Assembly: GCA_024516155.1 (NCBI GenBank)
Contig: JAJJXM010000015.1
Coordinates: 434,001 to 498,000 of the forward strand
DNA: 64,000 nucleotides
Origin: Pyronema omphalodes
Taxonomy: Eukaryota > Ascomycota > Pezizomycetes > Pezizales > Pyronemataceae
Direction: 5' to 3'
Of this stretch, positions 33,703 to 45,064 are shown piece after piece. A model generated the notes under the pieces. The model saw only the letters and a program-made list of their open reading frames with translations. It made no database searches and was not told where the DNA came from. The position numbers and the translations under genes are program-made. Numbering within the stretch: the first letter of the stretch is position 1; each line of letters opens with the position of its first letter.

Positions 33703-36700
33703 ATGATGCAGGGTCTGAGGCTGAAGCAGAAGGCGCTCGATGTCAGGGCAAAGGTGTTTAGGAGGAGGAGCAGTACGATGGAGCAGGCGCCTCAGCTGGA
33801 GGAATCAAGAGATTGGAGGAGAGCGGCAGCAGCGGCGACACAAGAGATGGGGGTGGAGGTGGAGGATTCCGAGATAAGAAATCAAAGCCCTCCGGCATCG
33901 GTTCATTCGGGAAGACACTCGGTTAGGTCAAGAGTAAGCGAGTTGTTTGGTCATGGAAGACGACGTCATGAACCTGAGTCGCCGCGAGAGGAGGGGTCTC
34001 CAAGGGAACGACATCACCACCATCACCACGGTAATAATCATCAGCGACAACACACACCGACCAGCCAACACGGTCCGTCGACGATGAATGGGAGAAGATC
34101 GAGTGTTGCTACGGAGTTTGTGATGATTGGTGGAAACGGAAGTGGGGGACAGTCGGCGACGAGTTCTTCGAAACGACAATCGGGAACATCGTCAATGTCT
34201 GCTCGGTGTTTCGAATATGGCGATGGGGGCTCTGTGTTCGGGGTGGGGGATTCCTGTGGTGCCGGTGCCGCGGATGGATCTGATGGGTTTCCGCCAACAG
34301 AAGCACCAAAAGCAGCACCAGCACCAGCACCAGCGTCTTTGACAGAACCAGGCTGTGAGTCCCGACCAGACCCAATTTCAGCAGCAGCAGCAGCACCAGC
34401 AGCAGCACCAGCACCATTACAACAAGCAGCAGAGCATCCGCCATCACGGCAGATCGACGCGATCTCTGGCGACAAGAATCTCGAAGATCATCACGTCGAC
34501 CCGGGTGTATCTTTCTCCCCAGCTCCTCTCGCTCCGATTGATTCCCCATCCTCATCTCCATCTCCATCTCCGTTCCCATCTCCGTCCCCATCCCCATCCC
34601 CATCTCCTGCTAAACCGCTTTATTATTCCGCCGCGCCCCAGCAACAGCCTCAACTTCCCGCTACTACAACTAATACTGCTGCTATTACTACTACGTCCAC
34701 CACTACTGCCACCGGCACCAGCACCAGCACCAGCACCAACACCAACTGCGACAGCACCATCACCGTCGCCGCCACCATCAACACCGCTACTTCCGCGACT
34801 GCATCCACTATTCCTGCTCCTGCTGTTCCTGCTGCTGCTGCTGCTGCTGCCGCCGCCGCTGCTGCTGCTCCCTCCGCCAACTACTCCCAACAACAGCCCG
34901 CATCAACCACCCCTCCTCCCACGCCTCCTCCGCATCCGCTCCCTCCTCCGCTGCCGCCTCTGAACCCCCCGTGCTCGGCTAGGCAACAATCGCTGTCGTT
35001 GGTGTCCATCTCGCCTATTCCTACTCCACCACCTCCTGCGGCTCTTCCCCCACCCCTTGCGCCCCTTCCCGAAACGGAAATCCCGACTGCTACAACCACC
35101 ACTACCACTCCGTCTTCGGCACCTTCCTTCACGCCCATTCGCTTCGGTTCGCTTCGTTCAGAAACCACCCGCGGCGGCCGATCGTCCCCCATCCCGAATC
35201 CCATCGTTCAGTCTGTCGCCGCCGAAAGTGCATACGACCGCCGTCCGTCGCAAATTATCCGCAGACAATCCGTGTTTCCCCCCAATCAACCAAACTTTAT
35301 TAAAGAGCTTTACTTTGCTCAAGACCAACACACGCCTGACGGGGGGCCTCATAATTCACACACGCCGCAACAGACCATGGCCACCCGTAAAATATGGGTC
35401 AAGAGGGCTAATGGCTCGCCGACGGCTGTGCAAGTCGGAGAGCAGGAAATGGTCGACGACGTCAGGGACTTGATTTTGGCCAAATACCAAAATACTTTAG
35501 GGAGACATTATGACGCACCAGATATCCAGATACATATACAACCACGACAGGGACGATCGCGCATGGAGCGAGGCCATGGAGGAGAAAGGATGTTGAGTCC
35601 CGACGAAACATTGTTCCGTGTGATAGATGAATATTATCCAGGGGGGCAAACAGCGGAGGATGCATTAATCATAGTAACAGACGGACGGCGAACACCACGA
35701 CCATCGCCAGGTCATGCACAAAGCTATACGTATGGCGAAGGACACATGCCACAAGAGATGCCGGATTACTTTGGCCAAGCAGGATCAGGAGTATCCCAAG
35801 GAACCCCCGTAGGAAATGCACAAACTGCATCCGCACTGTCAGTAGGAATCGGACAACTTCCCCCAATGCCACGCTCACCAGGAGGTAGACCAAGACCAAG
35901 AATCGGCCCGCGAATGAACACCGCATCCCCGACTTTACTAGGAGGTGCAAGCGCAAGTACCCACGGAGCTCATGTTGCACACGCAGGACACCCATCGCAT
36001 CCATCGCATGTCGGTCACGTCGCCCATAGCACGCACAGCACGCATAGCAATCACAGTGGACATTCCAGCCATCCGACACACGTTAGTCACATCTCCCACA
36101 ATACACATAACAACCACAACTCTCACCCCCACCCCCAAGGCCCGGTGGTGTTAGTCCCCAGAGGCCCCCGCCCCCGAGTTGGTTCTGATGCATCAAACGG
36201 TGGTCAGACGCCCGTCCCCGCAGCACTGAAAGCACCAGCGCCTGAAGAAATCATCCAGAAGGATGTAGTTCCCTCACCGGTACGGGTCGGATCACCACCC
36301 GCTACCACCAAACCATTCAAGAAAGACAAAAATCCCAAAACAGTACCCCCATCACCGGCGGCGGCATTACATTCCGATGGCGCCGTTCCGCCTATCAAGG
36401 TGTTGATTGTTGAGGATAACGTTATTAACTTGAGGTTATTGGAAGCGTTTATGAAGCGTTTAAAGGTTAGATGGGAAGCGGCTATGAATGGAAAGATTGC
36501 TGTGGATAAATGGCGCGCTGGAGGTTTTCATTTGGTTTTAATGGATATTCAGTTGCCGGTTATGAACGGATTGGAGGCTACAAAAGAAATTAGACGTCTG
36601 GAGAAGGTCAACAGAATTAGGGGCGCTTTCCCGCATACTGCGAATAGACCAGATTCCGATGATGAAGAGGAGGAATTAATACCAGAAGAAATCCCGGAGG

Positions 36701-37102
36701 CTGATAGATTACCGGATTCCATTTTGTTCCGAAGCCCCGTTATCATTGTCGCTCTTACTGCGTCTTCGTTAGTAAGCGATAGACATGAAGCATACGCCGC
36801 TGGATGTAATGACTTTTTGACCAAGGTATGTTTTGAGCTGTTTTCATTTTCGCTGTCTTGATGTTGTTGGATAACTTTTACTAATTATTTCATAGCCTGT
36901 AAACTTTATCTGGCTCGAGCGAAAAGTCACCGAATGGGGGTGTATGCAAGCACTAATCGACTTTGACGGTTGGAAGACATGGAAGAAATCTGCAGAAGAA
37001 ATGACGGCACAAGACGCGACAAACGCCAAGAATAAACGATTAGCGGCAGGGAATAAACCAGGAAAGAAGGCAGGAAAGGGATTGCTTGAGGAGAAGAAAT
37101 AG
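33703..37102 (+). CDS. SSK1: Response regulator of the HOG osmotic-stress pathway (Ssk1 orthologue)
   Basis: Two exons, 33703-36825 and 36896-37102, encode 1,109 residues; the 70-nt intron is GTATGT...CTAAT...TAG in phase 0. The first in-frame ATG is 33703 and the product begins MMQGLRLKQK with a basic segment. Ssk1 receives phosphate from the Sln1-Ypd1 relay and, when unphosphorylated, activates the MAPKKK Ssk2/22. The receiver domain (about 897-1064) shows the acidic pair E904/D905, phospho-acceptor D948 (LVLMDIQLPVMNG), T1019 (ALTAS) and K1041; the intron falls between K1041 and P1042. It has the long insert (about 965-1010) usual in fungal Ssk1. Upstream lies a conserved block RKIWVKRANGSPTAV...ILAKYQNTLGR (about 560-610). 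The N-terminal half is low complexity (Ser-Pro, Thr, poly-Ala, Pro runs), with a His-rich stretch at about 752-812. Confidence 0.95.
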
Positions 37103-39068
37103 CGAGCAAACTTTGGTAAAAGTTGGCCCACTGGCTTCTTGAAAGGACTTTGTCAAAGTACTGTAATTGTCTGAAAAAGGCTTTATTGAACTTTGTAAAA
37201 GTCTAGCTCCCGTGGATCTGCGTTACTCCGTTTGTCCAGCGACTCTCGGTAGAACTATATAACGAAGTTTCTCCAGTTTCACCAATTTATCAAGTTGCGA
37301 AGAAACCCGAAGGAACTCGAAGGCTTAACTAAGCTCGACCAAAATCTGGTTTAACCGGTGTAACTGGTATAACTGATATAGTCTTCCAAACCACGAGAAC
37401 GCTCGCCAAACAAAGACCAGAGAGCAACACAAATCAAGCAAAGCATATATCACAGCATACGCATATATATTTTTCCTTTGTCTTTTTCTTCCTCCCCTTT
37501 TTTTTTCCCTTTCCCTTAACTGTTATTTTGTCCATTTTTTCTGGTGTTATGGGGATTGGTTTTTTTTTAATGGATGACATAATATTTTCCTTTTTTTTTG
37601 TTGGATATCCTTCTCTTCCTTCTTCTTCACTTATTTTTTTTTTTTTTACTACTTTGTTTCTTTTTGTCATTTTGACTTCTGTTTTTTATATATACCTATA
37701 TCTGCATGGCGTTTTTTGTTCTTGTTTTTAAAATTTTCCCTTTTTTGTTGTTCTGTATTTGTTGGGTGCACGGATGGAAGGAAGGAAGAGAGGAGAGGAG
37801 AGGAGAGGATAAGATAGGATAGGATAGGATGGGATGCTCTTGAGGCTTTGATGGTTGATGGTTGATTGTTGGTTGTGGGTTGTGGGTTGGCATATTATCC
37901 GTCCTGGGAGGGTTTTTCATGTTTGGGATACAGTATCTATATCTTAGTGATAGTGTTTTTGATGGCTGGGTGGGCGGGTGGTGGGTGGTGGGGGTTGAGA
38001 ACGATATAAGATAGTTGCAATTGGTAGAATTGATCAAAGATGGGAATATTATTAGTACAAGTACAAGAATCGTTTTTTTTGCGTGTTTTTAGAGCTGGTG
38101 GTGTTGAACTGGTGATGTGAACGGTGTTTGTTGATTGTGATTTTGATTCGTGATTTGAGATTTGAAATGGCGAGTACGAGTACCGCTGATGGTTGGTGTT
38201 GATTTTGATGTTGGTAAGACGCTTTCTGCACAATTCTCGGTGCTCACTTATGAACGCCATATAACAAGCATAGAGATAACAAGAGATCAGCATATCGACC
38301 ACTCCAACTTACTTACAGGTAACTTCTATCCTATACTCAGAAGTGAACGTTGGAATTCAATATTTTCATCACCACACGTAAATAAACATAAACCAAACAA
38401 AGAATCCCCCCTTCCCCCCAGGTCATCTCCCTAAAATCTTGATATCATCCAAATTCCAGAAATTAGAACCCCGTCCCCAACTCCCCGACTCCCCGGGAAT
38501 TTCCAATGATCCATTTATTTCCCTCCTCCCCTCCTCCCTCCCCTCCTCCCTCCCTCCCCTCCTCCCTCTCCTCCCTCTGCCCCCCACAATCCCTCCTCCC
38601 CTCCCCTCCTTGCTGTCATGAAAACTCACTCGATATATATATATATATATACTGCATCAAGTGACATGGTCTGGGTAACGATGGAACTGGATTAGGACTG
38701 GGAATTGTTTGGGTTGGGTGTATTATGGGTTGCTGGGATTGTAGGGATGGAGTTTCCTGGGTTTTGCTGGGTGGGTTTGGGTTTGGGGATTGATGGGGAT
38801 GGGGATGGGGTTTGGGGATGGGGATAGTTGCGAGAAGAAGTTGGTAAGGGGGGGTGGATTAACTAGTAACATGGAATTATGAAAGATGCTTTAAAAAAAC
38901 AGAATTAGCTAGTAAGATGGGAGGATAGTAAAGATAAGTAAATGATGATTTGAAATGGAGTATTTGCTATCGTTGAAGGATTTTTGACTTGGTTTTGTTT
39001 ATTTATCGCCCGAGTTGAGTTAGTGCGTCGAGAGTTGATATTGAATCCGATTTAGATACAAAGTACGC
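37103..39068. other. Intergenic between SSK1 and family copy 3
   Basis: No gene is supported. T-rich 37490-37680, GGATA/GAGGA runs (37790-37835), a C/T-rich block of CCCTCCT units (38515-38610), (TA)n at about 38636-38650 and GGGGAT units (about 38785-38825). From about 38900 to 39060 the sequence matches, on the minus strand, the 3' flanks of copies 4 and 8. Confidence 0.5.
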
Positions 39069-40205
39069 CTAATCTTCGACGTAGTAGATTATTCCAGCGA
39101 GCCAGCCTGATTGAATATAGATGTGATCTTTTTGGGATACCTCTTTCTCCCATTTGTTAATGACTTTGGATTTGTCATCATCGTAATATAGGAAGTTTGA
39201 TTTTGTTCCCTTCAGGAAACTTATATGATCTTTCGCCAATCCGAATACGGATTCAGCGAGGGCGGTGAATTTCTGCTCAACTCGTTAGCCCATGGTGATG
39301 TTTCTTGGAGATAAAGTAGAAGCGAAGTACCTTGAAATCTTTGTATTGATCTCGTATAACGTACAGGAAACGTGTGTTTTTATTCTCGCATGGCGAGCAA
39401 TTGCTCACACAACCGACGTCGCTCCCTCTACTCTTAGCCCGACTCACTTGGATCATTCCACGCGGAATAATCTTGAACGGCTATTTTATTGGGATTGATC
39501 AGTTCATGGGAACATATCAATGCGGTCCATACAACAATAAAGACTCACTTTTTCCCTCGAGATATAACCATCTTGCATGTCCTCAAGACCCTTGACTCCC
39601 AAGACGCTCGTGAGAGTTTGCATTTGTTGAGTGTGACCGGCCTTGATACGATCAATCTCTTGTTCGAAGGTCTTCCTGCTCTGATTCCGGTAGTCTGCTA
39701 TGTGTTTCTCCATTTTTTGCTGGTAATCTTCAGATAACTTTTCCATTCTTGCTTGACCCTCAATGGCTCGATTCTCTAACTCTTCACATTTCTTCTTCCA
39801 TCGTCGGACCTCATCCAATTCTCTCGACTCATCAAGTTCCTTCTGGAGCTCAGCCTTCTCCTCTTCAACCCCGGTAAGCTTCTTTATCGCATCATCTCTG
39901 GCCCCAAAGAGCCTGGCGTTCTCCTTCTTCAACGTCTCCAATTCCTTTTCAATAGCGGTATTATGCTCCACCAGCCTGTTATTTTCAATTTCAAGTCTGA
40001 GCATTTCTACTCCCAGACATGAAAAGGTGTCCTGAAAGCTTCTACGCATGTTTTCGTAAGCCGGGGAAGAAATTTGCAGCTCGGCGGTCAGTATCGGGGT
40101 GGAAGACATGGTCTCGCTTATACTGGACGGGGTATCGAAGCCGGGTGTATTACTTCCATGTGTACTGGAAGTTACGGATTGATTGTAAGAGTATTCGGAA
40201 GACAT
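39069..40205 (-). CDS. Coiled-coil paralogue, copy 3
   Basis: Function unknown. Exons on the minus strand: 40205-39549, 39480-39331 and 39272-39069 (336 residues, the shortest intact copy). Intron 1 (68 nt) is GTGAGT...TAG; intron 2 is GTACTT...CTAAC...CAG, 58 nt. The start is the ATG of MSSEYSYNQ; five codons upstream is another ATG, but the alignment with sister genes favours 40205. Ser/Thr-rich residues 1-50, a coiled coil (about 60-205) with one 22-residue module (RAIEGQARMEKLSED), then the C-terminal domain: GMIQVSRAK, NTRFLYVIRDQYKDFK, KFTALAESVFGLAKD, VINKWEKE, ending YYVED. All splice sites and the frame are intact. It lies apart from the other copies, between SSK1 and the LINE. Confidence 0.8.
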
Positions 40206-40274
40206 GATTTTCGCTAGCATGATGGGTTGTGGAGGTGGTGAAGTGGTGAGGTGGTGAGGTGTTATGGGCTGTGC

Positions 40275-40376
40275 GCAGTTCGCAGGTGTGTCGGCCTGAA
40301 GTCTTGGCTATCACAAGGGAGGGGTGGTCATCTATCGATGTGCTCCGTTCAGTGGATGAATGCTGTGTCACGTTGC
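40275..40376 (-). promoter_or_regulatory. Conserved family promoter block (copy 3)
   Basis: Read on the minus strand: AACGTGACACAGCATTC, GAGCACATCGATAGATGA, CTTGTGATAGCCAAGACTTCAGGCC (positions about 40335-40293) and CACACCTGCGAACTG. Same order and spacing as upstream of copies 2, 4 and 7. Confidence 0.55.
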
Positions 40377-40919
40377 CATTGTGGAACCGAAATTCGGAAT
40401 TCCTGGAGTCATAAAAAATGGCTTTTTAACCTGAGAAAATCCCCTTGAATTACAATGACAGAGCGCTTTGATTAAGCCCAAAAATTCAGAATATTCATCA
40501 AACACTATTAATTCCCTTAAGTTCGAAGGTTTCATTGACACGGATATATCCTCCATTATACATGCCTTGTTGCAGAGGTTTCTCGCTTTCATGCTGAGGA
40601 CATCGTGTATAATGGGAAAATGCAGGTTCGATATAGAATACCAGAAATACCACCCACCCAATCTTCTCGATGAATTCCATAGATTTTGCTTAAATTAAGA
40701 TGTCTCAGATCACAAGCGGCATAGCATGCCAGAAGTCCCCCGCTTGATTTATTCAGGCTCTGCCGCCTCCACTATTTCTATAGTGTGGCTGGATCTTTCC
40801 TTAATTTCTGGCGACAGTCTACATTTGGCATGAAGAACTGATATTTCATACCATTTTTCATTAGTGCTAATGACCTAGCACCTTACTTATCGCGTTTATA
40901 AAAAGAATTCTGGAGCTTC
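40377..40919. other. Intergenic upstream of copy 3
   Basis: No gene is supported. The stretch ends at the LINE target site TCTAGATATCACCA (40920-40933). Confidence 0.45.
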
Positions 40920-41294
40920 TCTAGATATCACCATTTTACATTTACATTTTACATTTTAATCATACACCGTTCGAGGCCTCTAAGGCCTATGCGGGAAACT
41001 ATGGCACTATCCTAATCCTGTCCTCGAGGCCGAAGCCTCCTAATGAGGCCCCCTAATCTCCTTATCCCCAAAACGTCCCCGCGCGAGAAAAAACAAAACT
41101 TTAACTTCCCCCACCCCCTAAAGCCAATCTCATAAGGAAAAAACAGAGAAAGAAACGAAACAAACGTCTTCTAAAAAGAAAAGAAAAACAAATTTGCCCA
41201 TGCGTGTCCTCCTTTAAGTGAAAAAACAAAGGAAAAGGTACAGAAACACAAAAGAAACAAAAAACACTCGCGTACTTTTCCCTCTCTTGCGCTG

Positions 41295-44200
41295 CTATTC
41301 ATATCGTCTGCCAATCTGGGTTGCAGCCAGGTATTCCAAGATCGCTTTCGTGAGTCGATCGTCCCTAAAAATATTCACTACTTTCAAACGTCCCCGCGTC
41401 CTCCTCGGTCTCCCCGTAATTCTTTCCACCTCTTTCCGGAGCTTCCCAAACTCTGATTGCCATCTCCGGCACTCTCCGAAGAGGTGTCCTCTGGTTTGAC
41501 GCTGGTTGGACTCACACCACCAACAAGCGTCAGATTCTTTCTTTTTAATTCGTTTAAGGTGGGTTCCCACCAGTGCGTGGCCAGACGCGAGCTGGAGGAA
41601 GACCGCAGCCTTTCGCTTGGGCAGGTCCCGGAGGTCTGCTCGCAGACCAAACTTGCGGCGTGGTCTGTAGGACTTGCTGGAGCGTAGGTCCTTGGTGATC
41701 CAGCGCTTGGTGATATCAGCCAGAGTCTCAGTGGCTACTCTGTTGATGTGAGCGAGGGATGCTTCCGGGGGGGTAAAGCAGGTTGGGTCGGTGCACCGAG
41801 TGAGCGCCTGTGCCTCGCATCGATGCTGCGCACCCAGCTTAGCAGCTCCATCTGCGGCTTCATTTTCCTCAATGTCGGAGTGTCCAGGAACCCAGCGGAT
41901 CTGGACATCGACGTCCCAATTGACGAAGTCCCTTACCAATCCGCGGATGCGGCGGGACAGGGACTGTCCAGGGCCGGGGTCCTCCGTCATGATGCGGGCC
42001 AGAGCAGCCTGGGCATCTGAGAAGATGACGATCTTTTTCATCGGGGGGGGGATGATTAGGTCGTCGTAGCATTCGAGCAAGGCCTGGTGGATGGCGAAAA
42101 GCTCGGCGTCGAAGACCTCGACATGTGGGCCAAGGTGAAAGGAGCGGGAGACAAGGGAGCCGTCGACATAATGGACGTACCCTGCGCCACTCCTGTCGTT
42201 AATTCTGGAGCCGTCGGTCCAGAAGCAGAGCGCTTGGAGCGAGCGCCAGCTGCGTGCTGAAGCTGCCGCTTCCTCGCGAGGTTCTACTACAACATCCATG
42301 TAGCGGAAGTTGAAACGAGCGGGGGGTTCGACAGTTTCGATGGCGGTGAAGCCTGTACGAGCAGCTGCTCGTCGTGTCAGGCTGCGGATGGCGTCGGCGG
42401 TCGGGGACGGTTGGGTGGAGGCCGCCGGGGGAGGACGAGTGAGAATTCGTGCTCGGAACCGAGCTTCCCTACTACGCACTATTGCTTCTGCGGGACGGGT
42501 GGCTCCTTCAGCCATCAGAAAGCCGAGGGGGGTTGTGCGGAGGCACCCTGTGACGGCTCGGGCTTGTTGGCTGAGGATCAGTTGAAGACGGGTGATTTTG
42601 CCAGCGTCACGAGGAGGTTTTTTGCGAGCGGCATTAACATCAATACCGTACGTAGCCACGGATTGGACTGCCGCTTTTTGGAGGTTGGCGGTGCTTGCGG
42701 GAGGGAGCCCCTGTCTTTTGCACAGGCGAGCAAGCCGTGCTTGCTGTTGTCGTGCCTTAGCAGTCCACCGTTGGTGGTGGTGGTTGAACGTGAGCGACTG
42801 TTCCAACCAGTAGCCCAACCACCGAACGGGGCGGGAAGAGAAGGAAACAAGGTGATCATCAACGGGGATGGTGACGGTGGAGGTGTCCGGGGGGGATCGG
42901 CGGTTAGAGAAGAGGATGGCTTCCGTCTTATCGGGTTCGAAGCGTACTGCGTTGCCGCGGGCCCAGTATATGCATATCTCAGCGCAACGGCTCAGTTTCG
43001 CAGCTACTTCTTCGGGGGTTTTTCCTCGGGCGATCCACGTCACGTCATCGACGAAGGACAAACCGACTGTATCCGACATCTCTCGCTCAACTATATATGC
43101 GAGTTCAGCAATATAAATTAGAAAGAGTATGGGGGAGACAGGAGATCCTTGGGGGAGCCCGGTGTTGGTGCGGATTGGAGCGCCAGCGTCTCCAGCAATC
43201 GTGATTTCGACCGAACGAGAGTTCATGAAGCTCTCAACCCACCCAATCAAATCCTCTTCGATCCCAGCGGATCGCATCTTGTTTGCTAGGCACTCCGCAT
43301 TGACCGTCGGGAAAGCCCCCTTAACGTCCATCAAGAGCGCTCCAGCCAGCAGCTTCTTTTCCCACGCTTCCTCGACCGCAGTCACGAGTACTGCTGCTGC
43401 ATCCGCAGCGGAGCGTCCTTTCCGTCCTCCAAACTGGCCCACGTGGAGATACCCACTGGTTTCCACAGCTTCGGTAATCAGCATTGTGGCGACCTTCTCG
43501 ACAAGCTTACCAAGACAGCTGAGAAGCGAGATGACTCGAAAATTCTTGGCCTTGTCATAACTGGGCTTCCCCGGTTTGGGAATGCAGATTCCTTTGGCGA
43601 GTTTCCAGTCTGCCGGGTGGTAGCTCAGTCGGATGCACTGCGTGACCAGGGCGGTGATGCGTGTAGGGTCCCACTTCATTAACGCCTTGATGATGGGAAC
43701 TCCCAGGGAGTCCTTGCCGGGTGCTTTGGAGTTGCTTTGGCGAGAGATAGCTTCCGAGACCAGATCTTCGGTAACCATCTTGTAGCCTTGTCCGGGGTTG
43801 GGGGAGCAGAATCTCCAGCGGGAGCGGTACGCATTCGGGGGAGGGAACGAGACAGCAGCCAGCATTTCTCGTTTGGCCTGCTCGTCGTCCGCGGTGTTGC
43901 CGTTTTCGTCAGTGAGGCTGCCCACCACTGTGGTAGTGCGGGGGGTGGTTGAACGGAGGACCTGCCAAACTGCGTCACCATTAGCGGTCTCGAGAAAAGT
44001 GCCCCAGCAAGAACGCTTGCGGGAACGTTGAATCTTGTTGTAGGAGTTCCTCGCTTCTACTTCCTGCTCCGTCGTAGCACGGCCCTGTTTGGCAGCGCGA
44101 CGAATGCGGCCATATCTGCTGCGGGCTGCTTTGATGTCCGCCCCCCACCACCGTTTGGAACGAGCGGTGATGCGCACCCTCCTGGCATGTTCATCAAGCA

Positions 44201-45062
44201 GCTCCGTGAGCTGTTCCCTGATCCAAATCGCTTCAGCTTCCACCTCTTCCGTTGAGCAGCGACTGGACAGCGGTGACCTGCGTTCGCTTCGACGGTGCCA
44301 GTCTGACGCCGCTTTCTGCACCGTGTCCTCGTTCTCAAGTAATTCCCCCACCGCCCAACCACGAGTTGGCGCGTCATAGTCCTCCGGTTCCACTACCGAC
44401 GTGACCTCCCACCAGATGGCTTCATGGTCTGACGTGGTGGCGTGCTTGGGGTCGTCTAGGCGGCGGGCCAATACATGGGGGGCCACCTCCATCGTGGCGA
44501 AGACCAGATCAATCACGCTTATCCGTCGCTGCCCGCTCTGGGAGTGGGTTTCGAGCCCATCCCCGACGTACCGCAAATCATGTTCGTCCATGAGCTCCTC
44601 TAGAAAGGCGTGGTGGATCGGTTGGTCACAGTAGGGGTTCCATCTCCTACTGTGGGCGTTGAAGTCACCGGCGAGGATCGTGCCTGGAGTGATAATTCGT
44701 GACCACGTTACCAACCTTGCAGGTCTTGTGTTATCAGCCGTTCGGACAGCATCGTAGACATTCACGATGCGTATCTGGCGGTGACCTCGGCAAAGAACGT
44801 CAAGAACCTGGACATCCCCTTCTCCTTCCCTTCCCAAGTCCTCCCGAACGCGGACCGTCCATACCGAATCCTTCCGGACACCCGTGAGCACTCGACCTCC
44901 CCATATGAAGTCGAAGGCGGGGTGCCTCCATCCCTGGAACGTGGGGGGTTCTTGGATGAGTACCAAGTCCGCCTCCAGTTCCACACCACTCTCCATCGCC
45001 GCCGTAAGAACCTCACCGCTCTTACGGCAATTAAGCTGAAACACTTTGAGGTGTTTCAGCAT
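41295..45062 (-). CDS. LINE ORF2: AP-like endonuclease, reverse transcriptase, RNase H
   Basis: 1,255 residues. The N-terminal endonuclease (about 1-220) shows LNCRKSG, LVLIQEPP, GTILAGDFNAHSRRW and the late SDHEAIWW. The RT (about 470-740) shows FRVISLLSCLGKLVEK, LLMDVKGAFPTVN, TGLPQGSPVSPILF and the catalytic SFVDDVTW. The RNase H (about 960-1100) shows FWTDGSRINDRSGAG, DAELFAIHQAL, IFSDAQAAL and VPGHSDIEENEAAD. It ends with a zinc motif CWWCESNQRQTRGHLFGEC. EN-RT-RNase H order with a terminal CCHC is typical of the fungal Tad1 clade. It nicks the target and primes reverse transcription from the nick. The start codon overlaps the ORF1 stop. Confidence 0.93.
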   Translation of the reverse strand: MLKHLKVFQLNCRKSGEVLTAAMESGVELEADLVLIQEPPTFQGWRHPAFDFIWGGRVLTGVRKDSVWTVRVREDLGREGEGDVQVLDVLCRGHRQIRIVNVYDAVRTADNTRPARLVTWSRIITPGTILAGDFNAHSRRWNPYCDQPIHHAFLEELMDEHDLRYVGDGLETHSQSGQRRISVIDLVFATMEVAPHVLARRLDDPKHATTSDHEAIWWEVTSVVEPEDYDAPTRGWAVGELLENEDTVQKAASDWHRRSERRSPLSSRCSTEEVEAEAIWIREQLTELLDEHARRVRITARSKRWWGADIKAARSRYGRIRRAAKQGRATTEQEVEARNSYNKIQRSRKRSCWGTFLETANGDAVWQVLRSTTPRTTTVVGSLTDENGNTADDEQAKREMLAAVSFPPPNAYRSRWRFCSPNPGQGYKMVTEDLVSEAISRQSNSKAPGKDSLGVPIIKALMKWDPTRITALVTQCIRLSYHPADWKLAKGICIPKPGKPSYDKAKNFRVISLLSCLGKLVEKVATMLITEAVETSGYLHVGQFGGRKGRSAADAAAVLVTAVEEAWEKKLLAGALLMDVKGAFPTVNAECLANKMRSAGIEEDLIGWVESFMNSRSVEITIAGDAGAPIRTNTGLPQGSPVSPILFLIYIAELAYIVEREMSDTVGLSFVDDVTWIARGKTPEEVAAKLSRCAEICIYWARGNAVRFEPDKTEAILFSNRRSPPDTSTVTIPVDDHLVSFSSRPVRWLGYWLEQSLTFNHHHQRWTAKARQQQARLARLCKRQGLPPASTANLQKAAVQSVATYGIDVNAARKKPPRDAGKITRLQLILSQQARAVTGCLRTTPLGFLMAEGATRPAEAIVRSREARFRARILTRPPPAASTQPSPTADAIRSLTRRAAARTGFTAIETVEPPARFNFRYMDVVVEPREEAAASARSWRSLQALCFWTDGSRINDRSGAGYVHYVDGSLVSRSFHLGPHVEVFDAELFAIHQALLECYDDLIIPPPMKKIVIFSDAQAALARIMTEDPGPGQSLSRRIRGLVRDFVNWDVDVQIRWVPGHSDIEENEAADGAAKLGAQHRCEAQALTRCTDPTCFTPPEASLAHINRVATETLADITKRWITKDLRSSKSYRPRRKFGLRADLRDLPKRKAAVFLQLASGHALVGTHLKRIKKKESDACWWCESNQRQTRGHLFGECRRWQSEFGKLRKEVERITGRPRRTRGRLKVVNIFRDDRLTKAILEYLAATQIGRRYE

Positions 45063-45064
45063 TA
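45060..45064 (-). promoter_or_regulatory. TAATG stop-start junction of LINE ORF1/ORF2
   Basis: The TAA of ORF1 and the ATG of ORF2 share one A. The same UAAUG arrangement drives termination-reinitiation in the silkworm LINE SART1. It implies that ORF2 is translated by ribosomes ending on ORF1. Confidence 0.7.

Noticed and set aside
34355..34963. 202-codon second frame inside SSK1
   Set aside because: Shift-frame reading of CCA/CAG and similar triplet repeats; the SSK1 frame holds the conserved domains.
42411..43121. Long plus-strand frames opposite the LINE
   Set aside because: Antisense shadows of ORF2 and ORF1, with no motif of their own. The same applies to 45312-45884 and 46248-46892.
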